Assembly (NCBI RefSeq): GCF_015845845.1
Contig: NZ_LDIG01000204.1
Span: forward strand, 1 to 46,212
Source: Paenibacillus dendritiformis
GTDB taxonomy: Bacteria > Bacillota > Bacilli > Paenibacillales > Paenibacillaceae
Length of the DNA: 46,212 nt
Direction of reading: 5' to 3'
Positions 17,452 to 25,627 of the stretch are shown in pieces. The notes below the pieces were generated by a model that had not been told where the DNA came from, ran no database searches, and was given only the letters and a program-made list of their open reading frames with translations. Position numbers and translations under genes: made by a program. Position 1 is the stretch's first letter. Each line of letters starts with the position of its first letter.

Positions 17452-18288
17452 TTACTGCTGCCTCCGGTCCGCCCGTTCCTTCGCCAGCAGCTTCGCTTCC
17501 GCTTCCGCCAACTGCGTATAGTTCGGTTCGAGCCGATGGGTATCCGTCCGCTCGCCCGCGGCATAGGCGCGCAGCCCGAGACGGCCGATCCAGCTTGCCT
17601 CCATCCCGCACGGGATGACCCGAACCCGCTCTCCCCATTGCGCCTGCAGGCCATGTAGCGCTTCCTGCTGCGCTCCGGTATCGCCGACGAACCACACTGC
17701 GGCGGCCGCATGCGCATGATCAGCGCCTTCCGCCTCCGCTTCCAGCGCCCGGGACGCCTCCTCGGCGACCAGCGAGAACAGGCGAATCCCGTCCTCGCCA
17801 TGCCGCTCCACGCCGTCCGTCAGGGTCTCGGCCCCGCTTCCGTTCCAGGCGAAGGGAGCCGTATAGACCTGCCCCCTTCTCGCATCCATCAGCGGGTAGA
17901 CGAGGATGCGCCCAGCGCGGCCCGCTTCCCCTCCGATCTGCCTGGCCTGATGCGCGCCGGAGAGCGCCAAGGCCTCCAGACTGGATACGCCGAGGACCGG
18001 CTTGTCCCATGCCCAGGCCATCGTCTTCCCGGCCGTGACCGCGATGCGCACCCCCGTATACGATCCGGGGCCGACACCGACGGCGACAAGATCCGTCGAC
18101 TTCCCGCTCCACCCGTTATCCGCCATCAGCGACTGCACCGTCGGCAGCAGCTTGATCGAATGATTGCGCTCGGCCTGGGAATGGCGCTCGTCCACGACCG
18201 CGCCCCCTTCGAGCAGGGCAACGGTCAGAGCGGCCGTCGACGTATCCAGGGCCAGCACCCGCGTTCTGTTATGATCCTGTTGATCCAC
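17452..18288 (-). CDS. tsaB: tRNA t6A biosynthesis protein TsaB
   Basis: An inactive ASKHA paralog that scaffolds TsaD and TsaE. N-terminal RVLALDTSTAALTVALLEGG, the SIKLLPTVQSLM helix and VGVGPGSYTGVRIAVTAGKTMAWAWD are diagnostic. About 278 residues, longer than the ~230 norm because of inserts in the C-terminal half (LVYPLMDARRGQVYTAPF onward). A GTG three bases after the tsaE stop has GGATGGGAG upstream and is the preferred start; an ATG at 18318 overlapping tsaE is the alternative. It is 18 bp from rimI. Confidence 0.93.
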   Translation of the reverse strand: MDQQDHNRTRVLALDTSTAALTVALLEGGAVVDERHSQAERNHSIKLLPTVQSLMADNGWSGKSTDLVAVGVGPGSYTGVRIAVTAGKTMAWAWDKPVLGVSSLEALALSGAHQARQIGGEAGRAGRILVYPLMDARRGQVYTAPFAWNGSGAETLTDGVERHGEDGIRLFSLVAEEASRALEAEAEGADHAHAAAAVWFVGDTGAQQEALHGLQAQWGERVRVIPCGMEASWIGRLGLRAYAAGERTDTHRLEPNYTQLAEAEAKLLAKERADRRQQ

Positions 18289-18292
18289 GATG

Positions 18293-18772
18293 TCAGACTC
18301 CCATCCGTTTAAGTTCATTAACCCAGCTTACATAAGGCTCCCCGTAGGCGGTCAAGCGAATGATCCGCTCCGTCTCGCCTTCCGTCTGCATAAAAAGATG
18401 CAAATAACGCGGCGGCAGCAGCGGCGTAATCAGGCTTGACCACTCGACCAGCGACACGCCGTCGCCATACAGGTACTCATCCAGCCCCAGCTCATCCGCT
18501 TCCGCCATCGAGATGCGGTACACATCCATATGATAGAGCGGCAGCCGGCCGCTGTCATATTCCTTAATTATCGTAAACGTCGGACTGTTGACGATCCCCT
18601 CAATGCCGAGCGCACGGGCGACCGCCTGCGAGAACCGGGTCTTGCCCGCCCCCAGATCCCCATCGAGCGCGATGACCGTGCCGGGCTCGCAGCGTTCGGC
18701 CAGCTTCGCGGCCAGCCGTTCCGTATCCGCTTCGCTCGCGGAGTAAAAGGCGAATTCCGCTGATTGGTTCAT
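18293..18772 (-). CDS. tsaE: tRNA t6A ATPase TsaE
   Basis: A small P-loop ATPase that powers the t6A cycle. The 159-residue form has Walker A ALDGDLGAGKTRFSQA, the NSPTFTIIKEY switch, LYHMDVYRI, and the GLDEYLYGDGVSLVEWSSLI segment with the ATP-contact Trp. The ATG after GTGGAGGG is chosen; an in-frame ATG seven codons earlier has poorer spacing. First gene of the operon. Downstream genes overlap or are spaced by under 20 bp, so the four are translated from one message. Confidence 0.95.
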   Translation of the reverse strand: MNQSAEFAFYSASEADTERLAAKLAERCEPGTVIALDGDLGAGKTRFSQAVARALGIEGIVNSPTFTIIKEYDSGRLPLYHMDVYRISMAEADELGLDEYLYGDGVSLVEWSSLITPLLPPRYLHLFMQTEGETERIIRLTAYGEPYVSWVNELKRMGV

Positions 18773-18809
18773 AATTCCCTCCACGACATTCAACTGTTAC
18801 TGACACCTC

Positions 18810-18818
18810 ATTATAGCA
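18810..18818 (-). promoter_or_regulatory. extended -10 promoter of the tsaE operon
   Basis: Minus strand TGCTATAAT is a perfect extended -10, 38 bp upstream of the tsaE start. The -35 region is poor. Confidence 0.6.
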
Positions 18819-19043
18819 CAAAAATGCCGCCTCACCTTACAAGCGGCAGGACCAAGCAGAGAGCCCCCGCTGCTGACGGAGGCCCGTCCCCGGGAGTCTA
18901 TGTTTTGCAAGGTGTCTTCCTTTTTACATTTATTCCCCTTATCTTGCAGCAAGATTGGAGCAGGAGCAAGATCGATCTTGAACTGGACTCGGAAGTGAAG
19001 CCCAACGGGAGCTGAGCCTCGGATTTTCTATCGCCAGTCCCCC
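18819..19043. other. intergenic region tsaE to tetR
   Basis: Between the divergent tsaE operon and the tetR gene. A GCCGC/GCGGC-closed hairpin lies near 18826-18848. The rest shows no RBS-preceded ORF, repeat or RNA I can name; promoter and operator elements at the right end are listed separately. Confidence 0.4.
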
Positions 19044-19072
19044 TTTACACTACAGGATTCAAATGATATGAT
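19044..19072 (+). promoter_or_regulatory. SigA promoter of the tetR-HXXEE operon
   Basis: -35 TTTACA (19044-19049), a 17-bp spacer and -10 TATGAT (19067-19072). The predicted start falls at about 19079, inside the palindrome below. Confidence 0.75.
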
Positions 19073-19075
19073 ATT

Positions 19076-19093
19076 ACTAACTAATTAGTTAGT
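19076..19093. promoter_or_regulatory. palindromic operator of the TetR regulator
   Basis: ACTAACTAATTAGTTAGT is a perfect 18-bp palindrome lying across the predicted transcription start and ending 17 bp before the tetR start codon. The ACTAACTAA half-site resembles operators of AcrR/QacR-like TetR proteins. Autorepression is the natural reading. Confidence 0.85.
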
Positions 19094-19110
19094 TGGGAGG
19101 GGGTTGGCCT

Positions 19111-19707
19111 ATGGCACGGAACACTGCGCAGGAGAGCAAGCGCAAGCTGATGGAATCGGCCGAGAAATTATTTGCCACCAAGGGGGTGCGCGGCACGAAG
19201 GTCAGCGACATCGTTGCCGGGGCGGGCTTGACTCAAGCCGCTTTTTATCTGTATTTCAAAAGCAAGGACGATCTTGCCGCTCAGCTTTTGCAGCAGTTCA
19301 ATGAGCAGTTGCTGCGCCTGGGCAACGCCGGTTCGGAGGTGAAGCATCTCCCCGCTTCGGATGTCGAGAAGTTTATCGTCTCGGCGCTAACCGGCTTGTT
19401 CCGTTTGTTCGGGGAACACCCGCAGCTCACGAAGATCGCGCTGCAAATCTCCGACGACAGCGAGCAGGTGCGGGAACGCATCGTTCGCCAGATCGTCGCC
19501 AACATGCTTCATAATCAATCGCTTGACATCGTCAAACCGGATATCGATCCGGAGCTGGCGGCCGAATCGATCGTCGCCGCGATAGAGAGACTCGTCTACC
19601 GCTATATAGAAACCGGAGAGAGAACGCCGGAGGAGCTGGGCGCTCATACCGCACGCTTATTCCTTCAAGGCATGCTGCTTCATTCGGGGAAGGAGGGGAA
19701 CCGATGA
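19111..19707 (+). CDS. TetR/AcrR-family transcriptional regulator
   Basis: A 198-residue dimeric repressor. The N-terminal HTH is clear: KRKLMESAEKLFATKGVRGT, KVSDIVAGAGLTQAAFYLYF and KSKDDLAAQLLQQF. The C-terminal ligand domain (about 55-190) is all-helical and gives no ligand. The start is the ATG after GGGAGGGGG. Its stop overlaps the next start (ATGA), so it is translationally coupled to the HXXEE protein. It probably controls its own operon through the palindrome at 19076-19093. Confidence 0.93.
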   Translation: MARNTAQESKRKLMESAEKLFATKGVRGTKVSDIVAGAGLTQAAFYLYFKSKDDLAAQLLQQFNEQLLRLGNAGSEVKHLPASDVEKFIVSALTGLFRLFGEHPQLTKIALQISDDSEQVRERIVRQIVANMLHNQSLDIVKPDIDPELAAESIVAAIERLVYRYIETGERTPEELGAHTARLFLQGMLLHSGKEGNR

Positions 19708-20258
19708 ACGAGGCAATCATCGGCTGGATAGCCGCTCATCTCGATGCGGTCACGGTCATGTGGCTGTTTCCTATCGTGTTCATGTTCCATGATTTCGAAG
19801 AAATCCTCTATGTCGAGCCTTGGCTTCGCCGTCACGGCGACCGCATTCTGGGGAAGATGTCCCCTGTTGTCGGCCGCTTTGCCGCGAGCAGCTTGAAGAT
19901 GACGACGCGGGATTTCGCGGGCGATGTATTCTGGGTTTTCCTCGTCGTCGTTGCGGCGACGCTGGCGGCCGTCATGTTTTCCTTATACGACCTGTATCTG
20001 ATTTTGCTCCTTATTTTCTTCCTGCATGTCTTCACCCATATCGGATTGTCCGTCTATACCCGCAGCCTGATGCCCGGCGTCATCACCGCCGTACTGCTCG
20101 TCCTGCCTTACTCCGGCTATGCCTTCTTCCGCCTGTTCGCGGATCGGGTCATCGCGCCGGAACGGCTGCTGTGGGACGTTCTCGCCGCCATCGTGCTGCT
20201 CCCTGCCACGTTCCTCATCATTTCCCGCTGGCGCAGCCAATTCAGAATCGCGCGCTGA
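19704..20258 (+). CDS. HXXEE-domain membrane protein
   Basis: A 184-residue protein with about five hydrophobic segments (about 18-32, 73-92, 96-112, 120-138, 156-174). The motif HDFEE (from FMFHDFEEILYVEPWL) near the first helix is the HXXEE signature, and a His in LHVFTHIGLSVYTR is also conserved-looking. The family has no firmly known activity that I can name; the His/Glu cluster suggests metal binding or membrane enzymology. It overlaps tetR by 4 bp, so the TetR ligand and this protein's role are probably linked. Confidence 0.85.
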   Translation: MNEAIIGWIAAHLDAVTVMWLFPIVFMFHDFEEILYVEPWLRRHGDRILGKMSPVVGRFAASSLKMTTRDFAGDVFWVFLVVVAATLAAVMFSLYDLYLILLLIFFLHVFTHIGLSVYTRSLMPGVITAVLLVLPYSGYAFFRLFADRVIAPERLLWDVLAAIVLLPATFLIISRWRSQFRIAR

Positions 20259-20267
20259 CGACAAGAC

Positions 20268-20299
20268 GGGAAGGCCGATGCCTGACAACGCGCCTTCCC
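20268..20299 (+). terminator. possible bidirectional terminator, HXXEE gene / sspH
   Basis: GGGAAGGC and GCCTTCCC form an 8-bp perfect stem with a 16-nt loop, between convergent genes. Neither strand has a clear U tract, so this is only a candidate. Confidence 0.35.
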
Positions 20300-20349
20300 C
20301 TGCTCCCGCTCCTGTGCCTGACGCGGAATGTCCAACTCCTGCCGTTCCC

Positions 20350-20538
20350 TTATTGCTGCGGCTCCTTCAACCGGTCAACCGCTACCGTCTCCGTATTGAG
20401 CGGGTTGTTCCCGACCTGCACCGTCGCCATCCCATTGGCGACATCCACGCTCTCAATCCAGACCGGCTGCTCGCCGTCCAGATGGACAGGGACGGTGTCC
20501 TTCATTTCCAAAATATGCTTCGCGCGATGTGCATCCAT
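20350..20538 (-). CDS. sspH: small acid-soluble spore protein, H type
   Basis: A 62-residue protein starting MDAHRAKHILEMKDTVPVHL, with WIESVDVANGMATVQV and the ending ETVAVDRLKEP, the pattern of SspH proteins (RAK.I.. N-terminus and small beta-rich body). SspH is made in the forespore and stored in the spore core. The start is the ATG after GGAGGTTTTGAAC; a TTG two codons upstream is less likely. It is divergent from ku, whose homologs in Bacillus are also forespore-expressed. Confidence 0.85.
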   Translation of the reverse strand: MDAHRAKHILEMKDTVPVHLDGEQPVWIESVDVANGMATVQVGNNPLNTETVAVDRLKEPQQ

Positions 20539-20571
20539 GTTCAAAACCTCCCTTCCCGTGCATCTAAGCCT

Positions 20572-20602
20572 TAACGTGACGCAAAGGCGGCTTTTTCATG
20601 CA
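20572..20602 (-). promoter_or_regulatory. SigG-like promoter candidate for sspH
   Basis: Minus strand: TGCATG (20597-20602), an 18-bp spacer and CACGTTA (20572-20578). This resembles the forespore SigG pattern TGMATW-N18-CATWMTA at the -35, with partial match at the -10, 34 bp before the sspH start. It fits the expected forespore expression. Confidence 0.4.
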
Positions 20603-20765
20603 TGCGTAGAAGAAAGCGAACTATCGCATACTTACCTGTAGAGGTTGTCCAAAAAGTCGTATTTCGAACAATGACATACAGGCAGGAACTCCATGAATAT
20701 GGTGATAGAGATGCCGCACAGCGATGTGCAGGCGAATGAGTGAAGAGGCGCAAGGAGGATAATTG

Positions 20766-21776
20766 ATGCATACGGTCTGGAAAGGGGCAATCAGCTTCGG
20801 CTTGGTCCATGTCCCCGTCAAAATGCATACCGCCACCGAAGACAAAGACATCTCGATGCGAATGATACACAAGGAATGCGGCAGCCCGCTCTCGTATGTC
20901 CGCTCCTGCCCGGTCTGCAAGGAAGAGGTGGGCTGGGACGAGATCGTGAAGGGCTATGAGTATGAAAAAGGGAAATTTGTCCTGTTCGACAAAGACGAGA
21001 TGGAACAACTGCAGGATGATGCAAGCCGGGCGATCGCGATTCTTGATTTCGTCGACTTGGCCGAAATTGATCCGATTTATTATCAGAAGACGTATTATTT
21101 ATCCCCCGATCAGGCCGGGAACAACGCCTATCAGTTGCTGCGCGAGGCGTTGGTGCAGACAGGCAAGATCGGCATCGCCAAGGTGACGATCCGGGCCAAA
21201 AGCAGTCTCGCGGCCATTCGCGTCATCGAAAACTGCCTCGTGATGGAGACGATGTTCTATCCGGATGAGATTCGGGCGGTCACGCAGGTGCCGAATATTC
21301 CGGAGCATGTGGAGGTCAATCCGAAGGAGCTGGAGATGGCGAAGCTGCTTATCGGCCAGCTCTCGACCGCCTTCGAGCCGGAGCAGTACACCGATGAATA
21401 CCGTCAGCGCTTGCTGGAGCGGATCGGGCAAAAGATCGCGGGCGAGGAAGTCCGCACCGCTCCGGCCGCCCAGCCGGCCGCCAATGTCGTCGACCTGATG
21501 GCGGCGCTGCAGGCCAGCATCGAGGCGATGAAGGGGCCGCGGCCAATCGGCACCGACCCGGGCCCGGCGGCGGCTACAGCCGCAGCGGCGGAACCGAAGC
21601 GGCGCAAAAAAGCCGCCCCTGCGGCAGCGGCCGATACGGCTGCCGAAGAAGCCGCCCCGCGGCGCAAGAAGACGGCCCGCAAGGCGGAAGCCGGCGCGCA
21701 GAAGGCGGCCAATGACGGCGAGGAGCCGGCTGCCACAGGCGGCACGCGGCGCAAGCGGGCGCGGACGGAGTCATAA
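20766..21776 (+). CDS. ku: non-homologous end-joining protein Ku
   Basis: A DNA-end-binding homodimer that recruits LigD. Residues 1-235 are the Ku core: MHTVWKGAISFGLVHVPVKM, KDISMRMIHKECG, the CPVCKEEVGWDEIVKGYEYE segment, and YYLSPDQAGNNAYQLLREAL. From about 255 to the end (336) the protein is a low-complexity Ala/Lys/Arg tail with repeated RRKK blocks, like the DNA-binding tails of some actinobacterial Ku proteins. The start is the ATG after AAGGAGG. The stop overlaps the ligase start (TAATG), so the two are coupled. Confidence 0.96.
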   Translation: MHTVWKGAISFGLVHVPVKMHTATEDKDISMRMIHKECGSPLSYVRSCPVCKEEVGWDEIVKGYEYEKGKFVLFDKDEMEQLQDDASRAIAILDFVDLAEIDPIYYQKTYYLSPDQAGNNAYQLLREALVQTGKIGIAKVTIRAKSSLAAIRVIENCLVMETMFYPDEIRAVTQVPNIPEHVEVNPKELEMAKLLIGQLSTAFEPEQYTDEYRQRLLERIGQKIAGEEVRTAPAAQPAANVVDLMAALQASIEAMKGPRPIGTDPGPAAATAAAAEPKRRKKAAPAAAADTAAEEAAPRRKKTARKAEAGAQKAANDGEEPAATGGTRRKRARTES

Positions 21777-22771
21777 TGCCGCGGCCGCCGATGGAAGACT
21801 CGGGACAGCCGCCGGAGCGGGAGGACCGAAACGCCGGTTACTTCTCCGAGGCGCTCCCACCTTCTCTGGCGCTGCCCTCGGCGCCGATGTCCCCGCTTCG
21901 GAGCGACCGCATCCCCACGGGCGAGGAATGGCTTCATCAACTGAAATGGGACGGCGTCAGAATGCTCGCCGTGTGCGTGCAGGGCCGGGTGCGGCTCTTC
22001 TCCAAGCGGATGCTGGAGAAAACGTCCATCTATGCGGACGTGACGGCCATGATGGAAGCGCGGCCCGAGCTTCGCGGCCGGACGCTGCTGCTCGACGGGG
22101 AGGTCGTCGTCTTCGATCCGAAGCTGGGACGGCCTTCTTTTCCGTTGGCGCTCCAACGGGAGCGGATGCGCCAGCGGCCCGACGGCGCCCTTCCCGCCGT
22201 CTACGTTCTCTTCGACGTGCTCGGAATCGGAGAGCGGAATGTAAGGAGGCTGCCCTATGAGGAGCGGCACCGCTTGCTGCTGGAGCTGTTTCCCGAGAAG
22301 CATCCCGCCTGCTTCGTAGCGGATATTTTCGAGGATGGCGCTCCATTATGGGAATGGGTGGAGCAGCACGGCTGGGAAGGCGTCGTCAGCAAAAGGCGAA
22401 GCTCCCCCTACCAGGAGGGGAAGCGTCATCAGGACTGGTTCAAGCATAAGAAGGATCTTCTCGTCGATGCCTTGACGGTCGGCTATATGATCAATAACGG
22501 CCGTCCGGCCAGCGTCGTCCTGACCGACTTGGAAGGACGCTATATCGGCAAGGCGTCCATCGGACTCGATGAGACCCGCCGGCAGCTGCTGGAAGGCTGG
22601 GCAGGGCGTTATCCGGCCGCAGGCCCCCCCGGAGGACCGATTCCGTCTCTCCGCCGGGAGCCGATCGTCTGGATGAGCGTGCCGATTCCGTGCCGGGCCG
22701 CGGCCTTGGAATATACGCCGACCGGGCAGCTCCGCCATCCGCGCATCGATACGCTGCCGCTGCTGAAGTAA
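21776..22771 (+). CDS. ligD: ATP-dependent DNA ligase (LigD ligase module, separate protein)
   Basis: Seals breaks in Ku-dependent NHEJ. The 331-residue protein has motif I LKWDGVRML (adenylated Lys about residue 57), motif III LLLDGEVVVFD, motif IIIa VYVLFDVLG, motif IV WEGVVSKRRSS, motif V WFKHKK, and an OB-fold C-terminal half ending at the family's LRHPRID. It has no polymerase or nuclease domain. The first ~35 residues are Pro-rich and variable. It starts on the last base of the ku stop; the polymerase gene follows by 84 bp. Confidence 0.94.
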   Translation: MPRPPMEDSGQPPEREDRNAGYFSEALPPSLALPSAPMSPLRSDRIPTGEEWLHQLKWDGVRMLAVCVQGRVRLFSKRMLEKTSIYADVTAMMEARPELRGRTLLLDGEVVVFDPKLGRPSFPLALQRERMRQRPDGALPAVYVLFDVLGIGERNVRRLPYEERHRLLLELFPEKHPACFVADIFEDGAPLWEWVEQHGWEGVVSKRRSSPYQEGKRHQDWFKHKKDLLVDALTVGYMINNGRPASVVLTDLEGRYIGKASIGLDETRRQLLEGWAGRYPAAGPPGGPIPSLRREPIVWMSVPIPCRAAALEYTPTGQLRHPRIDTLPLLK

Positions 22772-22855
22772 TGGAAGAAGCGAATTCGCGTTAGAAGGAA
22801 AAAGTCAGATTGCGAGATTGCGAGAAACGGAATCAAGCAACAGGAAGGTGGGACT

Positions 22856-23776
22856 ATGGCCAGCAAAGAACCGCCCGCGTCCTTAATGGTGGAAGGGCAT
22901 GAAATCCAAATCACGAATCCGAACAAGCTGTTGTGGCCGGAGGCGGGCATAACGAAGACGGACTATATCCGGGAAATGATCCGGCTGAGCCCTTATTTGC
23001 TGGCGGCGTGCCGCGACCGCTTCCTGACGACGATCCGGTATCCGCATGGCGTTCCCGGGGAATTTTTTTACCAAAAAAACGTGCCGCCTGGGGCCCCCTC
23101 CTTCGTCGAGACGGCGATGTCCGGGGATATCCGCTATATCGTCCTCCAAAATGTGCCTACGCTGCTGTGGCTGGCCAATCTGGCCTGCATCGAGTTCCAT
23201 CCCTCGCTGCACCGCATCGGCGACCCGCTCCCGGCCGAGTGGATTATCGACCTGGATCCGTCCGTTCGGGAAGAGGAACGCATTATGGAGGCCGCCTGGA
23301 TCGTGGGAGAGGCGATGGAACGGATCGGGATCCGGACGATCCCGAAAACATCCGGCGCAACCGGCGTGCAGCTTATCGTGCCGATCAAGCGCGGCCCGAC
23401 CTTCATGCAGCTCCGCGAGCTGGGCGAGATGCTCGCTATCTACCTGTGTGAACTGCACCCGAAGCTGTTCACGATCGAGCGGCTGAAGAAGAACCGGGGC
23501 ACCCGCATTTATATCGATTACATGCAGCATGATGCCTCCCGGACAATCGCGGCGCCCTACACCCCGCGGGCGACGCCGTACGCTTCGGTCTCGATGCCGC
23601 TCACCTGGGATGAGGTAAAGCGCAATCCGAAGCCGCGCGATTACCATCTGCTCAATGCGGCCGATCGGCTTGCCCAGGTCGGCGATCTGATCCGCGAAGC
23701 CGAGCCGCTGGCCCTCGAGCCGATTCTGGAGGCCTTCTCCAGCCAGATTCAAGCCATCCGGTCACGAAAAGGCTAA
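22856..23776 (+). CDS. LigD-type polymerase/primase (separate protein)
   Basis: A 306-residue AEP-superfamily polymerase that fills ends in NHEJ. Markers: ITNPNKLLWPEAGITKTDYI, PGEFFYQKNVP, the catalytic WIIDLDPS (Asp pair), TSGATGVQLIVPI (a variant of the usual TSGSKGLHVYVPL), and RIYIDYMQHDASRTIAAPYT with the third catalytic Asp. The His of GLH is replaced by Gln-Leu, a difference near the nucleotide site worth noting. The start is the ATG after AGGAAGGTGGG. Third gene of ku-ligase-polymerase. Confidence 0.93.
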   Translation: MASKEPPASLMVEGHEIQITNPNKLLWPEAGITKTDYIREMIRLSPYLLAACRDRFLTTIRYPHGVPGEFFYQKNVPPGAPSFVETAMSGDIRYIVLQNVPTLLWLANLACIEFHPSLHRIGDPLPAEWIIDLDPSVREEERIMEAAWIVGEAMERIGIRTIPKTSGATGVQLIVPIKRGPTFMQLRELGEMLAIYLCELHPKLFTIERLKKNRGTRIYIDYMQHDASRTIAAPYTPRATPYASVSMPLTWDEVKRNPKPRDYHLLNAADRLAQVGDLIREAEPLALEPILEAFSSQIQAIRSRKG

Positions 23777-23802
23777 CTTCCGTACGTGCCTGTCAAGTTA
23801 GC
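23772..23802 (+). terminator. possible terminator between the NHEJ operon and cls
   Basis: GCTAACTT and AAGTTAGC form an 8-bp stem that includes the polymerase stop codon. There is no U tract. The only structure in the 34-bp convergent gap. Confidence 0.35.
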
Positions 23803-23810
23803 GAAAGAAG

Positions 23811-25238
23811 CTAGAGCAGAGGCGACAGCAGCCGCATGACCGCTTCGGCGGCGCGCTGTCCGCGGGAACGGGTCACGAACTTGTTGTAATCGAGCTCGAC
23901 GCTGTCTTCGAAATCGCGCAAAAAATCTTCCTCAATCCGATCGACCGCCGATGCTTCGAACAGCACCGCGTTGACCTCGAAGTTGCTGAAAAAGCTTCGC
24001 ATATCGAGGTTCGCCGTTCCCACGCATCCCAAGGTCCGGTCCATGAGGAAGGTTTTGGCGTGGGCGAAGCCTTTCTGATACTGATAGAAGCGGACGCCCG
24101 CCTGCAGGAGCTCCTCCACGTATGACAGGGATGCCCAATCGACGAGACGCGAATCCGACTTCCCCGGAATAATGATGCGGACATCGATCCCGCTGACGGC
24201 GGCCGTCTTGAGCGCGAGCCGCACGCTGGCATCGGGTACGAAGTACGGCGTAATGATCCACATCCGCTCCCGCGCAGAACCGAGCACCCCGAAGAACAGC
24301 TCCTGAATGGCATCCCAGCTTGCGTCCGGCCCGCTCGAGATCATCTTCACCTGCTCCTTCCCCTTGCACTGATGGGGCGGGAAGAACTCCCCAAGCGACA
24401 GTGACTGCTCGGTCACGAACGTCCAGTCGTGCAAGAAAATGGCCTGGAGCGCATATACCGCATCTCCTTCGACCTGCAAGTGCGTATCGCGCCAAAAGCC
24501 AAGCTTGCGGTCCAGCCCCAAATAATCGTCACCGATATTCATTCCGCCGACAAAGCCGATCCGGCCGTCTACGATAAGCAGCTTCCGATGATTGCGGTAA
24601 TTGAGGCGGCGGCGGAAAAACGAAACCGACAGCGGCAGGAACCAATGGAATTCCACGCCGGCTTCCTTGAACGTCCGCAAATATTTGCGCCTCAGCTCGA
24701 TGCTGCCGACGCCGTCGGCCACGATGCGGACTTGGACCCCTTCCTTCGCCTTGGCGATAAGCGCCTGCTGGAAGACGGTGCCGATGCCGTCGTCCCGTAA
24801 TATATAAAATTCCATATGGATATGATGCTTCGCTTCCCGGATAGCGGACAGCATCGCTTCGAACGTCGCTTGCCCGTTCGTCAGCACCCGCGTCTCGTTG
24901 CAGCTCGTAATCGGGCTTTCCGACAAAGAGGAGATGAGCGCGAACAACCGTTCCTGGGTATGCATTTGCGGGTTGTTCAGCTCGTCCGGACGGTTCACCG
25001 TCTGGATGCCGACGACACGGGTCCGGTTCTCGGGGTGCCCCCAGCCTCCCCTTTTCCGCACCCGCCGCCGGGCCGTATATTCCTGGGCGAGGAAGTAGTA
25101 CATGACGAAGCCGATCAGCGGGAAGCAGAACAAGATCAGCAGCCAGGCGACCGCCTTGGAAGGCTGTTTGTACTCCAGCAGCACGATTGTAAAGATCTGA
25201 AATATATATATGAGCAAGGCGACTACCAGCCATAACAT
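23811..25238 (-). CDS. cls: cardiolipin synthase
   Basis: Joins two phosphatidylglycerols to cardiolipin at the membrane. About 475 residues with two N-terminal TM helices (about 3-22 and 32-50) and two phospholipase-D HKD motifs: NHRKLLIVDGRIGFVGGMNI and HAKTFLMDRTLGCVGTANLD. Bacterial Cls proteins have this layout and length. An ATG at 25238 is used; the preceding TTG has better spacing from GGAGGT and would add one residue. It is monocistronic and converges on the NHEJ operon. Confidence 0.95.
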   Translation of the reverse strand: MLWLVVALLIYIFQIFTIVLLEYKQPSKAVAWLLILFCFPLIGFVMYYFLAQEYTARRRVRKRGGWGHPENRTRVVGIQTVNRPDELNNPQMHTQERLFALISSLSESPITSCNETRVLTNGQATFEAMLSAIREAKHHIHMEFYILRDDGIGTVFQQALIAKAKEGVQVRIVADGVGSIELRRKYLRTFKEAGVEFHWFLPLSVSFFRRRLNYRNHRKLLIVDGRIGFVGGMNIGDDYLGLDRKLGFWRDTHLQVEGDAVYALQAIFLHDWTFVTEQSLSLGEFFPPHQCKGKEQVKMISSGPDASWDAIQELFFGVLGSARERMWIITPYFVPDASVRLALKTAAVSGIDVRIIIPGKSDSRLVDWASLSYVEELLQAGVRFYQYQKGFAHAKTFLMDRTLGCVGTANLDMRSFFSNFEVNAVLFEASAVDRIEEDFLRDFEDSVELDYNKFVTRSRGQRAAEAVMRLLSPLL

Positions 25239-25241
25239 CAA

Positions 25242-25627
25242 TTTTTCTAACCTCCGCCTGTCATTGACCTCGTTGCCTTTGCAGGGCTTATTTCATGTAT
25301 TACATCAGAGCGGACCTCCTGTCAACTCTGCCCGTTCGGCATCCCGTTCCGGTTCGGCTTCCCATCCTTCCAATCCCCTCCGGCTGTCCCTGTCCTGCTC
25401 TTGCGGCCCCATTCTTCCACTCCTCCGGCTGTCTCTATCCTGTTTTGGTGGCTCATCCTTCCAGCCCCCCTCCGGTCACCCCTATCCTTCCAGTATTGTG
25501 TATTTTTCGGCGCAATCATACGTGCAAAATCGTTCATTCGGACAGATATCCGTTCTGTATAGCGGGACATTGGAATAGAGTGCAATAGGTAGACTTTGCA
25601 GGATTACGCGGAATCTGAGGTGATGTG
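25242..25627. other. intergenic region with pyrimidine-rich degenerate repeats
   Basis: Between divergent cls and the M23 gene. The centre (25320-25500) is almost pure C/T on the plus strand and holds the three degenerate units described separately. The open frame on the minus strand here is a by-product of the bias and has no RBS. Promoters for the flanking genes must lie in this stretch, but none stands out. Confidence 0.6.
25363..25492 (+). repeat. three degenerate ~39-47-bp CT-rich repeats
   Basis: Units begin CATCCTTCCAATCCCCTCCG (25363), CATTCTTCCACTCCTCCGGC (25410) and CATCCTTCCAGCCCCCCTCC (25454), each followed by a CTGTCCCTATCC-like segment. They lie between the divergent cls and M23 genes. 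The strand bias suggests a decayed tandem array rather than a binding-site array. A similar CT-rich tract is at 27880-28110. Confidence 0.6.

Noticed and set aside
25322-25585. 87-codon minus-strand frame in the CT-rich tract
   Set aside because: A repeat-derived composition effect without RBS or family similarity.
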